Shown here: positions 16,679 through 24,228 of the stretch, piece by piece | Layout of the letters: each line of letters starts with the position of its first letter | Numbering within the stretch: the first letter of the stretch is position 1 | Source of the DNA: Eubacterium sp. AF22-8LB | GTDB taxonomy: Bacteria; Bacillota_I; Bacilli_A; Erysipelotrichales; Erysipelotrichaceae | Direction of reading: 5' to 3' | Length of the DNA: 64,000 nt | Assembly: GCF_003458715.1 (NCBI RefSeq) | Contig: NZ_QRVI01000011.1 | Coordinates: forward strand, 14,327 to 78,326 | Notes under the pieces: generated by a model | What the model was told of the DNA's origin: nothing | Database searches by the model: none | The model's input: the letters and a program-made list of their open reading frames with translations, nothing else | Position numbers and translations under genes: made by a program

Positions 16679-18610
16679 CTACTTATTAATTTCTAATACC
16701 GCATGATAAGCATCTTTAAATGCATCTAAGGCAATGCCTGCTTTCTTGCAGTCACCAACGATGTATGTAGGAATACCTAGATTGGCATACATACTTGTAT
16801 CATTGGCTTTTGATCCAACGGCCATAATCACACTGTCATATGGATATTCTTTGCCACTCGCAACTACAACCTTATCATCAATTCTTTCTACAACTGCACT
16901 TGTTTCGATTGTGATAGGCATTTGTGCCATCGCAAACTGCGCTGTAATTTGACGTAATGGACCTAAATCCTGTAGAGCTTTCTCTTTCATTTCTAAAACA
17001 GTGACTTTCTTTTGTCTTGCAGCTAAGAACTCAGCTGTCTCAAAACCAACAAGTCCACCACCAATAACAACTACGTTCTCACCTGGTACTTCTACCTTTT
17101 CACTTAATACATCATGTGCAATAATTGTCCTTTCATTACCCTCGATTGGAAGTACAATTGGACTAGATCCAATCGCAACAATCAATGCATCCGGCTTGAT
17201 TTCTTCAAGCATTTCCTTAGTAACAACAGTATTTAAGTGCACTTCAATTCCAGATTCCTGAACATCTAAAATCATTTTATCTACGGCATTCTTAAAATCT
17301 TTTTTAGCAGAAATAGCTCCAGCTAATAAGAACTGTCCACCAAGACTATCACTCTTTTCAAATAAGATTGGTGTATTGCCTGTTTCTTTTAAATCTAGAG
17401 CCGCTTCCATACCAGCAATTCCACCACCTAGAATTACTACTTTTTTAGGTGAAGAAGATTGTTTCAATCCTAATGTTTCTTCTTCTAATAAGCCAGGATT
17501 TCGCATACAAGTAATGTGTTTAATAGCTGGATTATATAAGGACGCACAGAATGAATCGTAGCAGCCTTGGTTACATCCAATACAATATCGAATTTGATTG
17601 ACTTTACCTGCTTTAGCTTTATTACAGAAGTTGGCATCGGCTAGCTGAGCACGTGCCATGACAACAAGATCCGCCTTGTCATCTTCTAATATCTTTTCAG
17701 CAAATTCAGGTGTATTGATACGTCCACAAGGCATTGTCAACATACCCGTTTCTTTTCGAATATGTGCTGCATCTTCTACGTTAAAACCATTTTCAATATC
17801 AACCGGTGCCACTTCATATAGTGTAGCTGCCGTTAAGATATTTCCACGACTAATATTTAATACATCTACACCTAATTCTTTGGCATCTTTACAAAATTCA
17901 ATCACTTCTTCAACCGTTAGTCCACCATCTAACATGTCATCATGACAATCCACACGCATGAATAATGGCATATCCTCTGGCATATTAGCACGAATCGATT
18001 TAATACATTCCAATGGGAATTTCTTACGGTTTTCAAAAGATCCACCCCACTTATCACTTCTATGGTTAATTCCACCTGAAAGCATTGAATGTGGTAAATA
18101 GTTATGTGCACAATGGAATTCTAAACAGTCAAAACCAGCTTCTACTGCACGTTTTGCGGCTTGTCCAAACTTATCTATTATATCGAGCAATCTTTCGTTT
18201 GTGATAGCTGGCACTGTATATTGTGGGCTTAAAGGTAAATCATTTGGCACTAAAATTTGAGCCGTTTGATCTGAAGCTACAGCTAAACCTCCTTGCCATA
18301 ATTGTACACACGTTTTTCCTCCAGCTTCATGCACGGCATCGTTTAACTTTTTAAATCCTGGAATGTACTTGTCTTCGGCAATCGACAAGAATCCAAAAGG
18401 TGCACTTGCCGCATCTACACTTGTAACTTCGACAGTATTTAATCCGTTACCACCTTTTGCACGAGCCACATGATACGCAATCAACTTATCCGTAACACTC
18501 TTCCCATCTTCGCTTTCTGCGCTTTCATGTGTACCCATCGCAGACATCACAATGCGATTTCGTATTTCCATACCACGTATTTGTATGGGATCAAATAATT
18601 TGTCAAACAT
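16679..18610 (-). CDS. Old-yellow-enzyme-like NADH:flavin/FeS reductase (FadH/BaiCD type), copy 1
   Basis: A 643-residue homologue of the next gene with the same layout. The barrel begins MFDKLFDPIQIRGMEIRNRI and holds HCAHNYLPHSMLSGGINHRS. Cluster ligands lie in CIGCNQGCYDSFC and a later Cys in ITCMRNPG. The nucleotide folds are VILGGGIAGMEAALDL and VVIGGGLVGFETAEFL. It differs from copy 2 in the barrel entrance (MGTHESAES against MSLGYGDQT), so the pair likely acts on different substrates or stereoisomers, as BaiCD and BaiH do. No other bile-acid-type gene is present nearby, so that pathway is not supported. Confidence 0.85.
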   Translation of the reverse strand: MFDKLFDPIQIRGMEIRNRIVMSAMGTHESAESEDGKSVTDKLIAYHVARAKGGNGLNTVEVTSVDAASAPFGFLSIAEDKYIPGFKKLNDAVHEAGGKTCVQLWQGGLAVASDQTAQILVPNDLPLSPQYTVPAITNERLLDIIDKFGQAAKRAVEAGFDCLEFHCAHNYLPHSMLSGGINHRSDKWGGSFENRKKFPLECIKSIRANMPEDMPLFMRVDCHDDMLDGGLTVEEVIEFCKDAKELGVDVLNISRGNILTAATLYEVAPVDIENGFNVEDAAHIRKETGMLTMPCGRINTPEFAEKILEDDKADLVVMARAQLADANFCNKAKAGKVNQIRYCIGCNQGCYDSFCASLYNPAIKHITCMRNPGLLEEETLGLKQSSSPKKVVILGGGIAGMEAALDLKETGNTPILFEKSDSLGGQFLLAGAISAKKDFKNAVDKMILDVQESGIEVHLNTVVTKEMLEEIKPDALIVAIGSSPIVLPIEGNERTIIAHDVLSEKVEVPGENVVVIGGGLVGFETAEFLAARQKKVTVLEMKEKALQDLGPLRQITAQFAMAQMPITIETSAVVERIDDKVVVASGKEYPYDSVIMAVGSKANDTSMYANLGIPTYIVGDCKKAGIALDAFKDAYHAVLEINK

Positions 18611-18681
18611 ATGATTGTCCTCCTTATATTATGTTTTCTTCTTATTTTATTATACTTCAAATGTTAGCGGTTTCACATATA

Positions 18682-18715
18682 CAAAAGAAAAAGAGCTGTC
18701 ATTATTTGACAACTC
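18682..18715 (-). terminator. Terminator of the SCIFF-maturase-decarboxylase operon
   Basis: On the minus strand GAGTTGTCA and TGACAGCTC pair (one G-T) across AATAA and are followed by TTTTTCTTTT. The stem overlaps the decarboxylase stop. Confidence 0.85.
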
Positions 18716-20027
18716 GTACAGATTCAATTCCATAATATTTCATGACTTCTATTGCACTCTCACTAATAATTTCACCTGGAATCACCGGAAGAATGGCAGG
18801 AGGACACGATACAATAACACTAGAACATATTTGTCCTAATGATTTAGAAATATCTACTTTCATACTAGGCGCAAATAAGGCTTGTCGTACATTCATAACT
18901 TTCTGAGCACATTCTAACTTAGGAAAAGAGGTTAGTATCGCTTTTTTTCTTTCAATTTCACATAAACAGATTTCTAATCGAATAAAATCTTCTTTCGTAT
19001 TATATGGAGATGGCATCAATACAATATAATCAGAGTCATAGAATTCGGGGTAGATGTCACAATCCATTAAAAGATCTGCGATTTCGTTTCCCGTATAACC
19101 ATAATCTTTCGTTGAAATTGTAATCTTCATGGGTTCACCAGATAAAATAGTATATCCATGTTGAACTAATGTATTTTTCAAAGAATCCACATATCTAATA
19201 CATTCAAACAAAGACTTTCTAAATGTGTCATCCAATACTTCATTAGCTGCATCTAAAGAGGCCATAATCAAATAAGATGGGCTTGTGGAAGAAAAGTATT
19301 CCATAAAATGTTTAACCTGACTTTTCCATTCTTTATTAAGAGAATCACTTAAGTGCAAATAAGCTCCACCCGTTAGTACCGGTAGTGTTTTATGAGCCGA
19401 GTCACAACATAAATCCGCTCCCAAATCAATCGGATGCAAAGAACTTTCAAGAAAGCGAAGATACGCACCATGAGCATTGTCGATGGCTAGTAATACATTG
19501 TGTTTTTTACATACAGAAGCTAAAGACTTAATGTCCAAAAGATTTCCTAAATAGTCCGGATTTGTCAGATATACAGCCGTTGGATGATTTTCAATTATTT
19601 CTTTTTCTAAATCTTTGGCACTCACCTTGCAAGATAAATAATCACTGTTCCCATATAGCCATTCAATGTCAAAATCCAATAGTGCAGCTGCATGAATAAA
19701 GCTTCGATGGGCATTTCTTCCTGCAAGAATCTTAGGATTTTTACCTTTACTTTTGGCATCCTGACATAATATTGTGCACATTGTTTGAATACATAATGTT
19801 GAGCCTTGCGTTGAATAATAGGTTGGACATCCAAATAAAGAAGATGCATTTTGTTCACTTTCCTTAATTATTCCTTCTGCCGCAAACAATTCATCCGCTC
19901 CATGAATTTCTGTAAGATCCATTTCTTCAAAACCAAGAATGCCAGCACCTTTATGGCCTGGCATATGCATTCTTACGGGTGATTTTTCTTGATACGATTT
20001 TAGAAAACTAACAATCGGCGTCTTCAT
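18702..20027 (-). CDS. Orn/Lys/Arg-decarboxylase-family PLP enzyme
   Basis: A 441-residue fold-I PLP decarboxylase of the short YaaO/SpeA-like group. It begins with the family hallmark RMHMPGHKGAG (residues 19-29), has EIHGADELFAAEG and STQGSTLCIQTM, and binds PLP through the Lys of DSAHKTLP near residue 215. The upstream pyridine-ring Asp is in LLAIDNAHGAY. Substrates in the family are arginine, lysine or ornithine; which one cannot be told here. It is slightly shorter than typical 470-490-residue members. It overlaps the SCIFF maturase gene by 20 bases, an unusual partnership that suggests translational coupling. Confidence 0.8.
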   Translation of the reverse strand: MKTPIVSFLKSYQEKSPVRMHMPGHKGAGILGFEEMDLTEIHGADELFAAEGIIKESEQNASSLFGCPTYYSTQGSTLCIQTMCTILCQDAKSKGKNPKILAGRNAHRSFIHAAALLDFDIEWLYGNSDYLSCKVSAKDLEKEIIENHPTAVYLTNPDYLGNLLDIKSLASVCKKHNVLLAIDNAHGAYLRFLESSLHPIDLGADLCCDSAHKTLPVLTGGAYLHLSDSLNKEWKSQVKHFMEYFSSTSPSYLIMASLDAANEVLDDTFRKSLFECIRYVDSLKNTLVQHGYTILSGEPMKITISTKDYGYTGNEIADLLMDCDIYPEFYDSDYIVLMPSPYNTKEDFIRLEICLCEIERKKAILTSFPKLECAQKVMNVRQALFAPSMKVDISKSLGQICSSVIVSCPPAILPVIPGEIISESAIEVMKYYGIESVRVVK

Positions 20028-21402
20028 GACTATTTTCTTTCATATCTCGAATAATAGCTACGGCAAGGGCACACTCTAGTCGTTTACAGAATAATTCACA
20101 GCCCTCTTTATATACACCTTTGACAGATCCTGTCGCATGGTATGCATTAGCTGCACATCCTCCTGAACAATATAATCTTGCCCAGCAGTCTGCACATTCT
20201 TTACGTGCATATACGTTGCATGATGCGAATTCATCCTGAATCTTCTTGTTTGTAACACCTGTATAAATATCTCCTAATTTAAAGGCTTCTTCTCCTACCA
20301 ATTGGTGACAAGGATATAAATCTCCCCATGGTGTAACTGCCATATATTCGGTTCCTGAACCACATCCTGAAATACGTTTATAGATACATGGTCCGCCTTT
20401 TAAATCAATCATATAGTGATAGAAAGTAAACGGGTCTTTCTTATCATCATATTCCAACATTAATTTAGCTAGATCCTCATATTGTTTCATAACAATTTCA
20501 CGATCTGCTTCTGTTAGTGCAGCTGGATCATCCGATTTGGCAACAACTGGTTCCATACTTAGTTCTCTAAATCCTAAGTCTAGCATTTGTTGCACATCTT
20601 TTAAGAAGTCTGGATTGGCATGAGTAAAAGTACCACGCATATAGTAATTTTTACCTTCACGAGCCTTTACTAACTTTTGGAATTTAGGAACGATCGTATC
20701 AAAACTTCCCTTACCAGAATAATCCACACGATAACGGTCATGCACTTCTTTACGTCCATCTAAACTTAAAACAACATTGCTCATTTCTTTGTTCGCAAAC
20801 TCAATCACATCATCATCAATCAACATACCATTTGTCGTTAATGTAAAACGGAAATTCTTTCCTGCTTCTTTTTCAATACTACGAGCATAAGCAACCAATT
20901 GTTTTACAACATCAAAATTCATAAGTGGTTCTCCACCGAAGAAATCCACTTCTAAGTTTCTACGAGTACCTGAATTTTCCACCAAAAAATCAAGGGCACG
21001 CTTACCAGTTTCAAAGCTCATCAAGGCACGATTTCCATGATACTTTCCTTGGCTGGCAAAACAATATGAACAATTCAAGTTACAAGTATGGGCAATATGT
21101 AGACATAAAGCTTTAATTACACCACTTGTCTTTGCCTTTAATTGACCGGCCATCGGCTCATATGTATCTTCACTAAATAAACGACCTTGTTCTTTTAATT
21201 CTAAAATTTGGTCGTAACATTCTTCTAATTCAGATGTTTCTATTTCTGGATATTTTTCTTTCATTTCTTGAACTAAAGCATTTTTATCCTTATCTAAAAA
21301 TCCAGCAATCATGTCATATGCGATTTCATCTACAACATGAATACTTCCTGAACAAATATCCAATACAATATTCTGATTAAACATCTTATACTGATGAATC
21401 AT
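20008..21402 (-). CDS. Radical SAM SCIFF-peptide maturase (thioether-forming, CteB-like)
   Basis: A 464-residue radical SAM/SPASM enzyme that installs a thioether crosslink on the SCIFF precursor. The N-terminal ~90 residues (SGSIHVVDEIAYDMI) form the peptide-recognition domain. The radical SAM cluster is CNLNCSYCF near residue 109, followed by the SAM-binding FFGGEPLMNF. The SPASM region carries CGSG, YPCHQLVG, CADCWARLYCSGGC and a final CELFCKRLEC. The precursor gene lies directly upstream behind two hairpins, and a decarboxylase gene overlaps the end. Motifs, length and neighbour make the family assignment strong. Confidence 0.92.
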   Translation of the reverse strand: MIHQYKMFNQNIVLDICSGSIHVVDEIAYDMIAGFLDKDKNALVQEMKEKYPEIETSELEECYDQILELKEQGRLFSEDTYEPMAGQLKAKTSGVIKALCLHIAHTCNLNCSYCFASQGKYHGNRALMSFETGKRALDFLVENSGTRRNLEVDFFGGEPLMNFDVVKQLVAYARSIEKEAGKNFRFTLTTNGMLIDDDVIEFANKEMSNVVLSLDGRKEVHDRYRVDYSGKGSFDTIVPKFQKLVKAREGKNYYMRGTFTHANPDFLKDVQQMLDLGFRELSMEPVVAKSDDPAALTEADREIVMKQYEDLAKLMLEYDDKKDPFTFYHYMIDLKGGPCIYKRISGCGSGTEYMAVTPWGDLYPCHQLVGEEAFKLGDIYTGVTNKKIQDEFASCNVYARKECADCWARLYCSGGCAANAYHATGSVKGVYKEGCELFCKRLECALAVAIIRDMKENSHEDADC

Positions 21403-21430
21403 CTATATTTCCTCCTCATAATTTAAAAAT

Positions 21431-21447
21431 GCTGCCTTAAAGGCGGC
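21431..21447 (-). repeat. Second hairpin in the SCIFF-maturase gap
   Basis: On the minus strand GCCGCC and GGCAGC form an imperfect stem across TTTAA, just after the first terminator and before the maturase ribosome binding site. It could stabilise the maturase message end or reduce read-through further. Confidence 0.4.
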
Positions 21448-21476
21448 ATTAAAAATGCCGAATCACTTCGGCATTT
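21448..21476 (-). terminator. Attenuating terminator between SCIFF peptide and maturase genes
   Basis: On the minus strand AAATGCCGAA and TTCGGCATTT form a perfect 10-bp stem with loop GTGA, followed by TTAATG. It would make the short peptide message more abundant than the maturase message, the usual ratio for a ribosomal peptide and its enzyme. Confidence 0.75.
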
Positions 21477-21481
21477 CTTAA

Positions 21482-21634
21482 TTACTTACTTTCTTTATTA
21501 TTTTCGCAAGCTTGGTTAGCGATTCCGCAGCTAGTTTTACAAGCTGATTGGCAAGAAGTTTGGCATTCTCCACATCCACCATTTTTTGCGCTTTCACACA
21601 AGTTACGAGTATCTACTGTATTAATATGTTTCAT
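21482..21634 (-). CDS. SCIFF-family ribosomal peptide precursor
   Basis: A 50-residue Cys-rich precursor starting MKHINTVDTRNL, the near-invariant SCIFF leader. The core holds GECQTSCQSACKTSC, and there are seven Cys (13, 21, 24, 28, 32, 36, 43) where six in about 45 residues is usual. In the CteA peptide that I recall, Thr37 right after Cys36 accepts the thioether from Cys32; here residue 37 is Gly. GGGGG lies about 11 bases before the ATG. It has its own promoter and is followed by a terminator and then the maturase gene. The mature product's function is unknown across the family. Confidence 0.93.
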   Translation of the reverse strand: MKHINTVDTRNLCESAKNGGCGECQTSCQSACKTSCGIANQACENNKESK

Positions 21635-21664
21635 GATTATATACCCCCATATAGATTCCCTTTT

Positions 21665-21693
21665 ATTCTAGCACGTCAACCAAATAATATCAA
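21665..21693 (-). promoter_or_regulatory. Promoter of the SCIFF operon
   Basis: On the minus strand TTGATA (21693-21688) and TAGAAT (21670-21665) are separated by exactly 17 bases; the -10 is also extended by TGC. Predicted start is near 21658. Confidence 0.75.
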
Positions 21694-21720
21694 ATTAAAA
21701 AGGCATTCCGAAGAATACCT
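21694..21720 (-). terminator. Terminator of the MMPL-YhgE operon
   Basis: On the minus strand AGGTATTC and GAATGCCT pair (one G-T wobble) across TTCG and are followed by TTTTAAT. The SCIFF promoter begins directly behind it. Confidence 0.8.
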
Positions 21721-21727
21721 TTATAAT

Positions 21728-24226
21728 CTATTTAGAACTTTCTTCCTTAGTACGGAATACATAACGACTAGTTACTGTAGCACCTTCTGGAGCACCAGAG
21801 TATGAAGCATATTCTTTGTTCATAGCTTTGATTTCGTTCATTACATCCTGTAATGTTTCAAGTTCTCCAACACCTAAATCAACCTTTTCTTTTAATTGAT
21901 CCAATCCTTCAGATTTGAATTGTTCATTACCCTCATACAATTGTTTAGCACCATCATTCAATGTTTCAAACGCTTCACCCAATGTATCTAATCCATCAGC
22001 CATTTCATTGAATGTTCCACTCTGTCCAGCTAATGTTCCAGTTGCTTGTGATAATGCACTAGCACCACCATTTAATGTAGCACTATTAGAAGACAATGTT
22101 TTGCTTCCTTGGGCAACTTGAGTAATACCAGCTTGAGATTTCTTTTGAAGTTGAGTTAATCCAGCATTGACTTGTTGAACACCACCTAAGATTCCTTCTG
22201 AACCTGCAGATAATTGTTTTGTAGCAACCTGCAATTTAGTTACCAATTGCTTGAAATTCATTGTTGAACTTGCAGATGTATAAGTATCCAACATAGAATT
22301 CATTTGACCTAATGTATTAATGGCATTTTGAACATCCCCAGCTAATCCAGTGGTTCCATCTAAGTTTTCACCTAAAATAAGTGCCTTTGCACCATTTAGC
22401 TGTTTTTCCATTCCAGCTAAAGTTTTTTCAATTTTGCTCATTTCATTATTCAAATCTTGAATGTGCTGTACAAAATCATTTGTATTAATTTCATCAAATG
22501 ACTTTAATTCACCTAAAGTAATGTGACTTAGCTGCATTCCATTTTCAACAGTTGGTGCTGCAACCTTTTGGGCAGCCCCTAACTTACATTCACGAATTTT
22601 AGCTGCTAATACTGAATCTCCCTGTTCTTTAGCATTTTGTGCTGCACTTTCAATTGTACTATTTGCGTTTGAATAGGCACTATCAATATTGCCATTTGCC
22701 GTATTTACAGCTGTACTGATTTGTGAATTGATTGTATCAATTTGATCATTAATATCTTTTACTTTATTTGTGATATCTTGATTATGCGAATCAATAATTG
22801 TTTTATCATTGTCAATTTGTGCTTTCAAAGTAACAACATTCTTCATTACGGTTCCGATTTTTTGTGTCAATTCACCCGTTTCTGAATTAGCTAAAGTATC
22901 TAACGTTTTTACAGCTCCATTTAATGTAGTTTGTAAAGTTGTCAATGTTTGTACATCACTACCTAAAAGAGTCTTCATACCTTCTAACGTTTTAATAGAT
23001 GTAGAAACTTGATTTTGCATAGTCTCTAATTGATCCGGAGTAATCGCATTTACTTGTGCTTCTAATTGTTTTAAGCCTTCATTTAATTGGGTTGCACCAT
23101 CCAATAAATTTGTTTTTCCTTGACCTAAATTACCTGATACTCCATTTTGAATTTGTGAAACACCTTGAGGAATTCCATACAATTGTTGACTTCCTGCAGC
23201 CAAAGTATCTACACCATTTGTATAAGCTGTTAATCCTGTTTGTAAAGCTTTAACACCATCATTTAATTGGATAGCACCTGCAGATAATTGTCTTACTTGA
23301 TCAGAAGAACCTACTAAAGGAGCAGCTTGTTCTTTTAATTGAGTTGTTCCATCATACAATTGTTTAGATCCATCGATCAATTGATTGTCGGCTTCAATTA
23401 ATTGATCAATTCCATCTGTTAATTCAGATACAGAACCAATTTCACCTAATTCACTTGCCAAATCAATTTCATTTGTCATACCAACCATGATAGAGCCAAG
23501 ATCAAAATCATTGACATCCGCTTCAACAGTTACATCATCACTGATTCCTAATTGATTATTTACTTTATCTAGACCAGCTGAGCTCAATGTTTCATTTAAA
23601 CCTGGAATATTCGCAAATGCCAACATTTCATTTGTTCCATCATTGACGATTTTACCTGATTCACACTTAACATTTGAGAACTTACCAGTACTCATATTCA
23701 ACATACCACCAGCTAAATAACTAGGGTGAATCACAATGGATTTACCATTGATATTTTTTACTTCTGAATAATTATTTGTGAAAGAAATAGTTAATTTTAA
23801 ATGTCCTGATTTTCCTTGAATATCATTCGCAGAAATTTCTTGGCCATCTAATTCATAACGAATCTTAACAGACACAGGAAGTTGTTTTGTTGCTGTTCCT
23901 TCATAATACACATCATTACCTTTCGCATTCCATGTATATGTATTTCCATCCTTTGATGGTTTTTCATTTGATTTAATGTTCTTAACATCTTTTAGATTTA
24001 ATGTTTCTTTAATATTATTAATTCCATCCTCATCGTGTAACCAACTAGATACGATTGTATCACTGATTGAACCATCTGAGTTTAATACAGAATAAACAGT
24101 TTCTGTTTTTTCTGTAGGATTTTCATCATTACTTTGTGCAAATACAGTCACAGGCATCATACTTCCTGCCATAACTGCACTCAACAATACACTACCAACT
24201 ACTTTTACTGTATGATTTAAATTCAT
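21728..24226 (-). CDS. YhgE/Pip-like secreted protein with LxxG heptad repeats
   Basis: An 832-residue exported protein. Residues 1-31 are a signal peptide (VVGSVLLSAVMAGSMMPVTV then FAQS). The body is a long coiled-coil-like array of heptads such as QLYDGTTQLKEQ, QLSAGAIQLNDGV and TLAAGSQQLYG, the 'X-X-X-Leu-X-X-Gly' repeats of the YhgE/Pip N-terminal domain. Unlike typical YhgE/Pip it ends without the C-terminal membrane segments, so it should be extracellular rather than membrane-spanning at both ends. The ATG at 24226 follows AAAGGAG in the end of the MMPL gene. An in-frame ATG 39 bases upstream lies inside that gene. It probably works with the MMPL exporter. Confidence 0.72.
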   Translation of the reverse strand: MNLNHTVKVVGSVLLSAVMAGSMMPVTVFAQSNDENPTEKTETVYSVLNSDGSISDTIVSSWLHDEDGINNIKETLNLKDVKNIKSNEKPSKDGNTYTWNAKGNDVYYEGTATKQLPVSVKIRYELDGQEISANDIQGKSGHLKLTISFTNNYSEVKNINGKSIVIHPSYLAGGMLNMSTGKFSNVKCESGKIVNDGTNEMLAFANIPGLNETLSSAGLDKVNNQLGISDDVTVEADVNDFDLGSIMVGMTNEIDLASELGEIGSVSELTDGIDQLIEADNQLIDGSKQLYDGTTQLKEQAAPLVGSSDQVRQLSAGAIQLNDGVKALQTGLTAYTNGVDTLAAGSQQLYGIPQGVSQIQNGVSGNLGQGKTNLLDGATQLNEGLKQLEAQVNAITPDQLETMQNQVSTSIKTLEGMKTLLGSDVQTLTTLQTTLNGAVKTLDTLANSETGELTQKIGTVMKNVVTLKAQIDNDKTIIDSHNQDITNKVKDINDQIDTINSQISTAVNTANGNIDSAYSNANSTIESAAQNAKEQGDSVLAAKIRECKLGAAQKVAAPTVENGMQLSHITLGELKSFDEINTNDFVQHIQDLNNEMSKIEKTLAGMEKQLNGAKALILGENLDGTTGLAGDVQNAINTLGQMNSMLDTYTSASSTMNFKQLVTKLQVATKQLSAGSEGILGGVQQVNAGLTQLQKKSQAGITQVAQGSKTLSSNSATLNGGASALSQATGTLAGQSGTFNEMADGLDTLGEAFETLNDGAKQLYEGNEQFKSEGLDQLKEKVDLGVGELETLQDVMNEIKAMNKEYASYSGAPEGATVTSRYVFRTKEESSK

Positions 24227-24228
24227 AT

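Noticed and set aside
14769..18610. Bile-acid dehydroxylation (bai) operon
   Set aside because: Only the two BaiCD/BaiH-like enzymes are here; no baiB, baiE, baiA or baiG homologue nearby.
21800..23500. Repetitive DNA suggesting CRISPR or satellite
   Set aside because: The periodicity is the LxxG heptad coding repeat of the YhgE-like protein; no conserved direct repeats with spacers.
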